A stretch of 64,000 nucleotides of DNA from DASRHT01 sp035293765 (GTDB taxonomy: Bacteria; Chloroflexota; Ktedonobacteria; Ktedonobacterales; Ktedonobacteraceae), in assembly GCA_035293765.1 (NCBI GenBank), contig DATGMF010000091.1, forward strand, positions 71,134-135,133, written 5' to 3'. This document shows, one piece after another, positions 51,435 through 58,755 of the stretch; the stretch's first letter is position 1, and the number at the start of each line of letters is the position of its first letter. The notes beneath the pieces were generated by a model. The model was given only the letters and a program-made list of their open reading frames with translations. It did not search any database and had not been told where the DNA came from. The position numbers were made by a program, and so were the translations under genes.

Positions 51435-52017
51435 ATTGTTTCTCCTGCTCAAAAGTTTCATGCTTGATGAGCAACTCATTACCAATCAGAGATGATGCGC
51501 AGCACCGTCGTATCCATCTGTTTTGCAGATGAACAACCGCTCTCGCGCAGGTATGAAGCACTGAGCCGAGCTGTTCGTAACGCTTGTAGCGGAACAGCCA
51601 GTAGCGTATATATGCGGTGATGGCGCCCATCTGCCTGGCGAGTGGATGCTGTAAATCGATGTAAGCGCTATCCCGCCTGACGGCAGTCACACGCCCAATG
51701 ACATCATGTGCTTCGATCCAGCTCGGATATAAATCAATATCGGCCATTTGTAATAATCGAATAGTAGTTTGACTCTTGCGACGTCGCACAATGCGATGAA
51801 CTACAATCCCCTGAGGGGTTTCAAACGCGGCAATCTCGCCGATGCGCAACTCGTGGGCCTGTGCCGGTTCGATATAGATTTCGTTGCCGATAGCCAGTAA
51901 CGGCCTCATGCTCCCACTGGCTACGGTAAACCAGAGTGCCAGCCCCTGGCGTAACGCCTGAATGTAGAGGAGCGCGACGATAGATGATCGTGGCAGTTCA
52001 TTCGTTGATAATGACAT
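51418..52017 (-). CDS. S24/S26-type signal-peptidase-like protease
   Basis: 199 residues from ATG 52017 (GAAGAGG site); the longer ORF start at 52071 has no site. Nucleophile Ser36 in ASGSMRPLLAIGNEI; a His at about 74 in GIVVHRIVRRR stands where SipW/Sec11-type peptidases have their catalytic His instead of Lys; an Asp region follows at MADIDLYPSW. The N-terminal helix is only weakly hydrophobic. It comes directly after the two precursor genes, and the leaders end in ALA, a signal-peptidase-like site. This suggests leader removal, but the protease could also process another protein of the locus. Confidence 0.75.
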   Translation of the reverse strand: MSLSTNELPRSSIVALLYIQALRQGLALWFTVASGSMRPLLAIGNEIYIEPAQAHELRIGEIAAFETPQGIVVHRIVRRRKSQTTIRLLQMADIDLYPSWIEAHDVIGRVTAVRRDSAYIDLQHPLARQMGAITAYIRYWLFRYKRYEQLGSVLHTCARAVVHLQNRWIRRCCASSLIGNELLIKHETFEQEKQYVATE

Positions 52018-52121
52018 CGCAACCTCTTCATAAAAACTAAAATACGCCAGGGAGGAGAACTGGCTTCCCAATCCTCCTCCCTTTGACTAAACAGCCGTTA
52101 CACGGATGCGTGTAGCAGTAG

Positions 52122-52268
52122 TTAGTTATGATTGTGATTGTTGTTGTTATTGTTGTTATGGCTGCAATGGCTGTGGTTCTGTCCAGAGTGAGCCAGAGCC
52201 GAGGGCAGGTCACGAAGTTGCTTGACTTCCAGACGTGGTGCTTCGTAAGCTGTTTGCTGAATGTTCAA
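52122..52268 (-). CDS. Precursor peptide 1 (48 aa, YxxPxL leader, Asn/His-rich core)
   Basis: Starts with TTG at 52268 behind a perfect AAGGAGG (52276-52282, 7-bp spacing). Leader: MNIQQTAYEAPRLEVKQL then RDLPSALA; tail: HSGQNHSHCSH, seven Asn, HNHN. Residues 8-13 give YEAPRL (YxxPxL), the type of motif bound by PqqD-like RREs in lasso leaders. After ALA (24-26 region) a cut is plausible. The tail has six His, one Cys and eleven Asn in 22 residues, a likely metal-binding or heavily modified product. A hairpin (acacg/cgtgt, 52100-52113) follows the stop. Too short for usual gene finders. Confidence 0.85.
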   Translation of the reverse strand: MNIQQTAYEAPRLEVKQLRDLPSALAHSGQNHSHCSHNNNNNNNHNHN

Positions 52269-52323
52269 GATGTTTCCTCCTTCTTCTAACAGTTAACTGT
52301 CACACGAGTGCGTGTAGCAGTAG

Positions 52324-52470
52324 TTAGTTGTGATTATGGTTATTGTTGTTGTTGTGATTGTTGTTGCCATTGCTGTGGTTGTGTCCCGAACACGCCAGAG
52401 CTGAGGGCATGTCACGAAGCTGTTTGACTTCCAGACGCGGTGCTTCATAAGCTGTTTGCTGAGTATTCAA
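52324..52470 (-). CDS. Precursor peptide 2 (48 aa, tandem paralogue)
   Basis: Starts with TTG at 52470 behind AAGGAGG (52478-52484, 7-bp spacing), 25 bp after the stop of the sugar transferase. Leader MNTQQTAYEAPRLEVKQL then RDMPSALA is identical to peptide 1 at all but two positions. Tail: CSGHNHSNG, then NNNHNNNNNHNHN. The single Cys has moved to the first core position. Lengths are identical (48 residues). The leader is kept while the core drifts, the normal pattern for RiPP precursor families. A hairpin (acacg/cgtgt, 52302-52315) and a perfect palindrome cagttaactg (52290-52299) follow. Confidence 0.85.
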   Translation of the reverse strand: MNTQQTAYEAPRLEVKQLRDMPSALACSGHNHSNGNNNHNNNNNHNHN

Positions 52471-52495
52471 AGTGTTTCCTCCTTCGACTAATTCA

Positions 52496-53191
52496 CTAGG
52501 CCCCGGTATGGACGACGAATACTTTAAGCGTCTTTACCAGGATAGCGAGGTCAATCAACAGTGAACGGTGGTCAATATATTGCATATCAAGCAGGACGCG
52601 CTCGCTATACGAGATATGCTGCCTCCCGCTGATTTGCCACAGACCTGTGATTCCGGGTTTGACCGAAATTCGCTTTTTAGCCCATTCCCCATAGCGAGGG
52701 AGCTCGCTTGGATGAATGATACGCGGCCCTACGAGAGACATTTGTCCCAGCAAAACATTGAATAACTGCGGTAGCTCGTCAATGCTGGTTTTACGGAGAA
52801 ACTTCCCCAACCGTGTGACGCGCGGGTCTCCGCTTAACTTCATGTTCTGCCGGTACTTCTCCTTGAGCGCCGGGTGCTGTTCCAGGTATTCATCTGCATT
52901 GGGCACCATTGTGCGGAACTTGAAGGCGTAGAAATGACGCCCATTCCTGCCAATGATTTCCCGAAAGTGAAATATGTCTCCGCCATCATCCAATTTAATG
53001 CAGAGCGCAACAAGCAGAAATACCGGAATAAGCACGACTATGCCGGTGGCCGCTAAAACGATGTCAAGCAGTTGCTTAACCACATGGTAAAGTAACGACG
53101 GCTCATTCACTATTTCAGTACTGGGTTTCTCGAACGTTAGCGAAACCCGCGGCTGTTCCGGGTTCGTTGGTATCTCAACTATTCGTTCCAT
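52496..53191 (-). CDS. Undecaprenyl-phosphate sugar-phosphate transferase (WbaP/ExoY type)
   Basis: 231 residues from ATG 53191 (a TTG at 53206 is possible). One membrane hairpin (about 40-62, IVLAATGIVVLIPVFLLVALCIK), then the bacterial sugar transferase domain: FKFRTMVPNADEYL, RVTRLGKFLRKTSIDELPQLFNVLLGQMSLVGPR, KPGITGLWQISGR. It puts the first sugar-phosphate on the lipid carrier and so begins exopolysaccharide synthesis. It is the first gene of the operon that continues with the precursor peptides, protease, PqqD, kinase and exporter, an unusual combination. Confidence 0.9.
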   Translation of the reverse strand: MERIVEIPTNPEQPRVSLTFEKPSTEIVNEPSLLYHVVKQLLDIVLAATGIVVLIPVFLLVALCIKLDDGGDIFHFREIIGRNGRHFYAFKFRTMVPNADEYLEQHPALKEKYRQNMKLSGDPRVTRLGKFLRKTSIDELPQLFNVLLGQMSLVGPRIIHPSELPRYGEWAKKRISVKPGITGLWQISGRQHISYSERVLLDMQYIDHRSLLIDLAILVKTLKVFVVHTGA

Positions 53192-53219
53192 AAACCTGTC
53201 TTTCAATACTGGCTAGCCG

Positions 53220-53236
53220 GTAACTACATCAGTTAC
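53220..53236. promoter_or_regulatory. Inverted repeat before the sugar transferase/peptide operon
   Basis: gtaact-acatc-agttac, with a further half-site gtaac at 53245 and a perfect ggctagcc at 53211-53218. It lies in the 388-bp AT-rich gap (53192-53579) between divergent EPS operons, whose centre (53310-53480) is mostly A and T with several TATA-like boxes but no clear -35/-10 pair. Confidence 0.4.
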
Positions 53237-53579
53237 AATCGCAGTGTAACAGCTAGAAGTCCGGCAGGTGGTAGCAAGCGAGTTAAGATAATATTGAGAA
53301 CATTGCTACTCTGGTTAAGATACATGTTAATTTAATAGAACCAATATATCTCCTATATAAACCTTTTAATATGATACTCTGATGAAATAATGATATATAT
53401 AGAATGGCTAAGCTCATTACTAATTAGCTACCAATTAATCAAAAAATCTATATATTCTTAACAACAAGCTTGTTTGAAATTCATTTTCACTATGTTATTA
53501 TTGTTGCTAAACGTGAAAAGCAGGGCTGTGAACAGCGTAACACTCGTGGCAGGATGCCTGATTATTGAAAGGACCGGCT

Positions 53580-54830
53580 ATGCGTGTGCTATTTGTGACA
53601 CCCTATGTTCCTTCCCGAATTCGTGTGCGACCCTTTCACTTTATTCAATCTCTTGCCCCCTCCCACGAAATATCGCTCGTCTCGCTGGTCTGTGACCGGT
53701 ATGAGGAGGAGTTAGCGGGGCAGGTGGCGCAATATTGCGCCTCCGTCGAGCTTGTACGTCTGCCCAAGTGGCAGGCGTATGCGAATTGTCTGCGTGCTCT
53801 CCCGTCGGCGCTGCCCTTGCGCGTGGCCTACTATCAATCGCCAGCTTTTATTGAGCGGATGCTATGGGTTATGCGTAAGCGGAAAATTGAGGTTGTTCAC
53901 GGCGAGTTGATCAAAGTGATGCCTGCATTACGTGCTGTGCTGGCGCGGGAACGGGTCCCGGTGCTCTATGATGCGGTCGATTGTATTTCTTCCTATCTTG
54001 AGCAGCAGTGGCGCTCAGCCAGCAATCCGCTGCACAAAGCGTTTGTTTATACCGAGCTACGCAAGATGCGCCGTTATGAACAGCGGTCTCTACGTGTAAT
54101 GGATCAGGTAGTGATTACCTCCCCGTATGATCGTGAGTGCCTGCTGAAGCTGGGTGAGGATGGCGAGCATATTCGAGTTGTGCCCAATGGGGTCGATACT
54201 GCATATTTTGCTCCATCATCTGTCTCACGGGAGCGCGATTCGTTAGTATTTTGCGCCAAGATGGACTATTACCCCAACGCGCAGGCGATGCTCAATTTCT
54301 GTCGCGAGGTGCTTCCTCTGATCTGGAAGGTGCGTCCCGAGGTGCGGTTGACGATTGTTGGCAATCAGCCGCCGCAGGCCGTACGCGCACTGGGGGCCGA
54401 TCCTCGCATTGCCGTTACAGGTTTTGTGCCGGATATCCGACCATATCTTAGTAGAGCTTCGGTGGCGCTGGCTCCGCTGCTTGTAGCAGCAGGCATACAG
54501 AATAAGGTCCTGGAGGCACTGGCGATGGGCACTCCGGTCGTTGCTACACCGGGCTCTTGCCGTTCCCTGCAGGTGCAGCATGAGCGCCACCTGCTCATTG
54601 CCGAAGGGGCGCAAGCGTATGCGGATGCGATCTTACGCTTGTTAGCAGACCCATCCCTGGCCCGGCAACTGGCAGCGGAAGGACGGCAGTATGTGGAACA
54701 GCACTATAGCTGGGATGCTGCTACCACCACGCTGGGCGAGCTGTATCAGCGCATACACCAGACCCTCCAGACTCAGCATATGGCGGAGGAGGGAATGCCT
54801 ATAGAGAATGCTACAACGATGATGATTTGA
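53580..54830 (+). CDS. Family 4-type glycosyltransferase
   Basis: 416 residues from ATG 53580 (GAAAGGA site); the ORF begins with TTG at 53565. GT-B fold with VRPFHFIQSLAPSHEISLVSLV at the N-terminus and the C-terminal donor site VPNGVDTAYF, LTIVGNQPPQAV, VTGFVPDIRPYLSRASVALAPLLVAAGIQNKVLEALAMGTPVVATPG. It is close in style to the glycosyltransferases of exosortase/PEP-CTERM-linked EPS loci. It adds a sugar in the repeat unit. First of a plus-strand set with the Wzz-like protein and the nucleotidyltransferase. Confidence 0.88.
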   Translation: MRVLFVTPYVPSRIRVRPFHFIQSLAPSHEISLVSLVCDRYEEELAGQVAQYCASVELVRLPKWQAYANCLRALPSALPLRVAYYQSPAFIERMLWVMRKRKIEVVHGELIKVMPALRAVLARERVPVLYDAVDCISSYLEQQWRSASNPLHKAFVYTELRKMRRYEQRSLRVMDQVVITSPYDRECLLKLGEDGEHIRVVPNGVDTAYFAPSSVSRERDSLVFCAKMDYYPNAQAMLNFCREVLPLIWKVRPEVRLTIVGNQPPQAVRALGADPRIAVTGFVPDIRPYLSRASVALAPLLVAAGIQNKVLEALAMGTPVVATPGSCRSLQVQHERHLLIAEGAQAYADAILRLLADPSLARQLAAEGRQYVEQHYSWDAATTTLGELYQRIHQTLQTQHMAEEGMPIENATTMMI

Positions 54831-54949
54831 GCGAGCTTATAAGGAAACGTGAGTTTGTGGACCTCCCAGTATACTTAAAGTAGCTAAACTTTGATCCGAT
54901 TCTAGCGGTTTAGCGGCCTTATCGGGGTGGTCACAAAGGAGTTATGTTT

Positions 54950-56497
54950 ATGAGAAAAGTCGATACTTCGGCAAAGTTATTGGTAAGAGGGTTGGCACGC
55001 TGGTGGTGGCTGCTGGTGGTCTCTGCAATTGTAGGATTTCTCGTGGGCAAAGTGCTACTGGTTCTGCTCCCACCGACATATCAATCGACAGCCGTCGTCC
55101 AGCTTAGCACTCAGACGCGCACGTCCCAGGCCCAGATCATTCAGCCCGTTGCTGCTTACAGCACGCTGGTGACCTCCGACCCTGTTTTAGATACCGTGCT
55201 GGCGAATTACCCGGGGATAGACCGTCAGACGTTTGTTGCGAAGCAGATCGTGATTACGCCGGATGCGCCTTCACAGAGCTTTCAGATCCAGGTGACTCTC
55301 CCCAATGCTCGCATGGCGGCGGATATTGCGAATGGCCTGGCGCGTACCCTTGTGAGTCAGCAAAACGCCTACATTAAGTCTCAGTACGATGCATCCATCA
55401 AGCTCGCTAACAGTCATATTGCCGATGAGCAGAGAGTGATTGATCGGCTAAATCAGCAATATGCTGCAACGGCGCCGACTAACACGATTGTGCTTGCTCA
55501 GTTGGATAGCCAGATTCAGCAACAGAGGAATCTCCAGAATACAGATGTGCTTAACCTGCAATCGTTGACCACTGAGGCCGCTTTATTCAGCTCTCCTCTT
55601 TCGATTGCCCAATCGGCAACGGTAGCGACCAAACCATCGTCGTTTCTTGGACAAATTCCTTTTACTCCAGTGATGATCGCGCTGCTGATCTTGCTTGGCG
55701 TTGTGGCAATTGCCTTGCTTGAGCAAAACGCAGGCCGTATTAACGGGACCTATGACTTGCAGCGCAAAGTGGCGCTACCCGTTGTGGGCTCGTTGCGCTG
55801 GGCCACGCCTGTTTCCCCGCTGGAGCTATGCGAAGAGCAGACCGCTTTTGCCGAAGATTGTCGCGTGATGATGGCGGACATGCTGTTCCTGGCGGAGGAG
55901 GCGAAGGCCCGTCTGATCACCCTGACCAGTATTCGCGCGGGCGCCGGGACCAGTTCGATTATAGCCTACCTCGGAGCCCTTCTGGCGCAGAGCCAGCGCC
56001 GTGTTTTGCTGGTCGATGCGAATCTGTATTGTCCAACGCTCCATGAACAACTGGATGTGGCGAATGAGGCCGGCCTGGCGATGTTGCTAGAGGAAGCGCG
56101 TAAAGCCAGGGTGACTATTGCCGGTGCGAAGCCTGGAGCTGTTGATCTGGCAGATGCGCTGATGGTGGACAGGTTTGTGAAGCCGACGGCGGTTCCCAAC
56201 CTGTATATGATCCCCGCTGGCGAACCTGATGAGAATCCTGGCGACCTCTTGAGCATGCCTGAGATGCGCGACGTGTTACAGTGGGCGGTCAGGCCCGGCG
56301 ACCTGGTGCTCGTTGATAGCCCTTCCCTGGAACATGGTGATGCCCATGTGCTCAGCGCCATGAGCGATCAGACGCTGGTTGTTGTCGATGCCACCAGAGA
56401 TTCGATCAAACAGGTGGAGCATACGAAGGAAGATCTGGCACTTACGGGCGTGAAGCTCTCCGGCCTGATTGTTAATAAGCTTGGACGCTGGATATGA
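54950..56497 (+). CDS. Wzz/tyrosine-kinase-like chain-length protein with defective Walker A
   Basis: 515 residues from ATG 54950 (AAAGGAG 8 bp upstream; ATG 54944 is too near the site). N-terminal helix (WWWLLVVSAIVGFLVGKVLLVLL), a periplasmic coiled region with a Pro/Gly second helix (MIALLILLGVVAIALLEQ, about 240), then a cytoplasmic BY-kinase-type domain. Walker A' VLLVDANLYCP and Walker B LVLVDSPS are kept, but the Walker A loop reads SIRAGAGTSSII and lacks Lys. No C-terminal Tyr cluster. So it is probably a structural or regulatory co-polymerase and not a working kinase. Confidence 0.85.
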   Translation: MRKVDTSAKLLVRGLARWWWLLVVSAIVGFLVGKVLLVLLPPTYQSTAVVQLSTQTRTSQAQIIQPVAAYSTLVTSDPVLDTVLANYPGIDRQTFVAKQIVITPDAPSQSFQIQVTLPNARMAADIANGLARTLVSQQNAYIKSQYDASIKLANSHIADEQRVIDRLNQQYAATAPTNTIVLAQLDSQIQQQRNLQNTDVLNLQSLTTEAALFSSPLSIAQSATVATKPSSFLGQIPFTPVMIALLILLGVVAIALLEQNAGRINGTYDLQRKVALPVVGSLRWATPVSPLELCEEQTAFAEDCRVMMADMLFLAEEAKARLITLTSIRAGAGTSSIIAYLGALLAQSQRRVLLVDANLYCPTLHEQLDVANEAGLAMLLEEARKARVTIAGAKPGAVDLADALMVDRFVKPTAVPNLYMIPAGEPDENPGDLLSMPEMRDVLQWAVRPGDLVLVDSPSLEHGDAHVLSAMSDQTLVVVDATRDSIKQVEHTKEDLALTGVKLSGLIVNKLGRWI

Positions 56498-57684
56498 GAT
56501 TGTTGCCTGAAGCGCCTGGAGAGGCTCGCGCTGGCGCGAGGAAGCTTCCAGGCATAGAACAAGTACTGACATTCAGCTATGGGGACCTGGATCGTACGCT
56601 GCGCACGATGCGCCTGCGGTCCGGGGCCTCCCTTTTGCAGGGCTGCTTACCTCTGCTATTGCAAGAGATTCCTGCCGATAACCTGATTGAACGCATTGGC
56701 TCTGAACGCTATGAGCAGCTCCAGGCTTGCTATCTGGAACTGTGCCTGCTCAGTCTCTGGTTTAGTCTGGAGCAGCAACGGGTCTTTGAGGCCATTACTG
56801 CCGCAAAGATTCCGCTGATGGTGTTGAAGGGAGCGGATATTGCGCTCACCTGCTATCCACAACCAGATCTGCGCTACTTTGATGATGTCGATCTGATGGT
56901 ACATCCCGAAGATCTGCATACAACAACTACGATCCTCGAACAACTTGGCTATACCTATCACCAGGAGTATCGCTTCGAGGCGATCTCGCAGCAACGCTCA
57001 GGTTTTGTCTATGCCAGACAGGTGGCGAATGGCTATGTGGTGTTTGAGGTGCATACCGCCCCCCATGCTAATGAACTGGGAGTGACGTTTGACGTTCCCG
57101 GCCTGTGGCGGCGGGCCAGAGCAGTGACGCTGCATGGCGTCCAGATTCAGGCTATGGGTCTGGAGGATCTCTTGCTCTTCCTCTGCTGGCATTATCGCTC
57201 GCACTTTTTTGATCGCTTGATCTGGCTCTATGATGTTGCCATGTTGTTGCTTGCTTATGGCTCTGAGCTTGACTGGATACGGCTCTATCGTCTCGCACGA
57301 CGCCAGGGGATGCTGGCAACGACCTATTATGTGCTTGGCTGGTGCCGGCAATTATTTAAGATCACGTTGCCGTCGGAGGCCCATCTGGAGCGTTTCGCTC
57401 CTCCGGCTTATGTGCAATGGCTGGTCAAACGCTTGATAGGAGACGATACCTCTGCTGTGCTGCGTCCATCGATGGTCAACGGGCGTAAGCTGTTACAGCA
57501 TTTGATGGTGGACAATCTCAAATCCCTGGGTCTGACGGAGCTCCGAGCCATTTTTCCCAGCCCCACCCATCTGGGGCGGCTCTATATGGAGCATTCGCGG
57601 CTTCCATTACGTCTTTTCTGGCTCTATTACTTTTGGCATCCTTTTGTTGCGCTAAAACACCTGTGGCGGGTCGTCTTTTTATAG
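56494..57684 (+). CDS. Nucleotidyltransferase-family protein (RiPP/EPS associated)
   Basis: 396 residues; its ATG overlaps the preceding stop (ATGA). Nucleotidyltransferase fold: IPLMVLKGADIALTCYPQPDLRYFDDVDLMVHPED with the paired Asp residues, then helical C-terminal half. This family often occurs in lasso and related clusters together with HprK-like kinase, PqqD and S24-type protease genes. Its presence on the opposite side of the divergent region supports a joint EPS/peptide locus. The transferred nucleotide and target are unknown. Confidence 0.82.
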   Translation: MRLLPEAPGEARAGARKLPGIEQVLTFSYGDLDRTLRTMRLRSGASLLQGCLPLLLQEIPADNLIERIGSERYEQLQACYLELCLLSLWFSLEQQRVFEAITAAKIPLMVLKGADIALTCYPQPDLRYFDDVDLMVHPEDLHTTTTILEQLGYTYHQEYRFEAISQQRSGFVYARQVANGYVVFEVHTAPHANELGVTFDVPGLWRRARAVTLHGVQIQAMGLEDLLLFLCWHYRSHFFDRLIWLYDVAMLLLAYGSELDWIRLYRLARRQGMLATTYYVLGWCRQLFKITLPSEAHLERFAPPAYVQWLVKRLIGDDTSAVLRPSMVNGRKLLQHLMVDNLKSLGLTELRAIFPSPTHLGRLYMEHSRLPLRLFWLYYFWHPFVALKHLWRVVFL

Positions 57685-57685
57685 A

Positions 57686-57755
57686 AGAGGCTCTCGTACC
57701 TAACCGTCGTACCCATTGAATCCTGCTTGCGAGAGCCTCTCTCTTTTCTCTTTAC
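57686..57755 (+). terminator. Rho-independent terminator
   Basis: Perfect 11-bp stem agaggctctcg (57686-57696) / cgagagcctct (57730-57740), followed by ctcttttctcttt. Confidence 0.85.
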
Positions 57756-57767
57756 CCCTCCTAGACG

Positions 57768-58631
57768 TTATTGCTCCCAGCCGAAATCCCGCCCTAGCAG
57801 TTTGTAGAGGCGGTCGTTATGCGGCTCGAAATAGGCGATCAGGCGTTTCCTGATATGGGGTTCCATCTTCGCTTGCTTGTACGTAGAGTGATTATGCTGT
57901 TTGTACGACTGCGAGGGCCTTTGCCCCATCGTCCTGACATCCAGAAATTCCAACGTCTGTTGAAATATGCCGTCTGGATCGGCGTAGAAATCTTCGCTTT
58001 TGATCACCAGGAACTGCTCTCTAGGAAAGAGGTTAAGCCAGCGTTGTAATTGGTTGGCGTAGATGCCTCTTGATAGATAGGTATAGTGCTGGTGATTGTA
58101 GCTGTGATAGTGCGGATCTGCGACGATGCGGGCGCACTCTTCATACGTTCGCGCCTCTTCCTGAGCCAGAGCTTGTTCAAAAGAGAGTTTTTCATGGCCC
58201 AGCTCTACTTCATGGTAGTAGTGGGAATAGGCTCGATCAATCGGATTTCTCAGTAAAACAATGAGCTTTGCACCTGGCACAACTTTTGCCGCTCGCTCGG
58301 GTACATGTGGGTGAAACAGATAGTAAGGGCTGGCCTCTCCTGTAATAAAGTTCTGTTGACCGATATTTTTAGCTATAGATTTTTCAATTAAAAAAGGAAA
58401 CTGCGTGCGATACCAGCCGACTCCCCTCTCGTAATTGTTGTCGAAAAAGTGGACCTCTTTGATGACAGCCGGCGCAATCTGAGGGTGCTGGCTGAGATAG
58501 GCATAAAGCGACGTTGTTCCCCCTCGTTGCGCGCCGATAATAATAAAATCTGGCAGCAGTCTGATTGAGCTGGTAATTGTGCGATAGAAACTGACGGAAG
58601 ACTGTGCCGCATCTTTCACTGGTTTTATCAT
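57768..58631 (-). CDS. PAPS-dependent sulfotransferase
   Basis: 287 residues from ATG 58631 (AGGAG site). PAPS-binding motifs: FIIIGAQRGGTTSLYAYLSQHP (5'-phosphosulfate loop) and LIVLLRNPIDRAYSHYYHEVELG (3'-phosphate site). Matches heparan/carbohydrate sulfotransferases. Most likely sulfates the exopolysaccharide made by this locus, although a peptide target is not excluded. Confidence 0.88.
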   Translation of the reverse strand: MIKPVKDAAQSSVSFYRTITSSIRLLPDFIIIGAQRGGTTSLYAYLSQHPQIAPAVIKEVHFFDNNYERGVGWYRTQFPFLIEKSIAKNIGQQNFITGEASPYYLFHPHVPERAAKVVPGAKLIVLLRNPIDRAYSHYYHEVELGHEKLSFEQALAQEEARTYEECARIVADPHYHSYNHQHYTYLSRGIYANQLQRWLNLFPREQFLVIKSEDFYADPDGIFQQTLEFLDVRTMGQRPSQSYKQHNHSTYKQAKMEPHIRKRLIAYFEPHNDRLYKLLGRDFGWEQ

Positions 58632-58755
58632 ACAATACTCCTGTGCGACTACTATAACAATGGTAATAAAAAAGTTTTGTAATGGTTGCTCTAACGCTTT
58701 TGGCAAAGCGTGATCAGAGCTTGCATTGTTGTTAGAGCAATGGTTATATGACGCT

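Larger units (their letters stand above)
52100..52484. repeat. Tandem duplication of the precursor gene, 202-bp period
   Basis: Both copies share ribosome site, TTG start, leader codons, an Asn/His-rich end, and the 3' flank taactactgctacacgca with its hairpin. Stop-to-stop distance is 202 bp. Confidence 0.85.

Noticed and set aside
52122..52470. Lasso peptide precursors
   Set aside because: The leader motif fits, but the cores lack the Gly/Ala/Ser/Cys-plus-Asp/Glu pattern for an isopeptide ring (no acidic residue at core position 7-9), and no cyclase is present.
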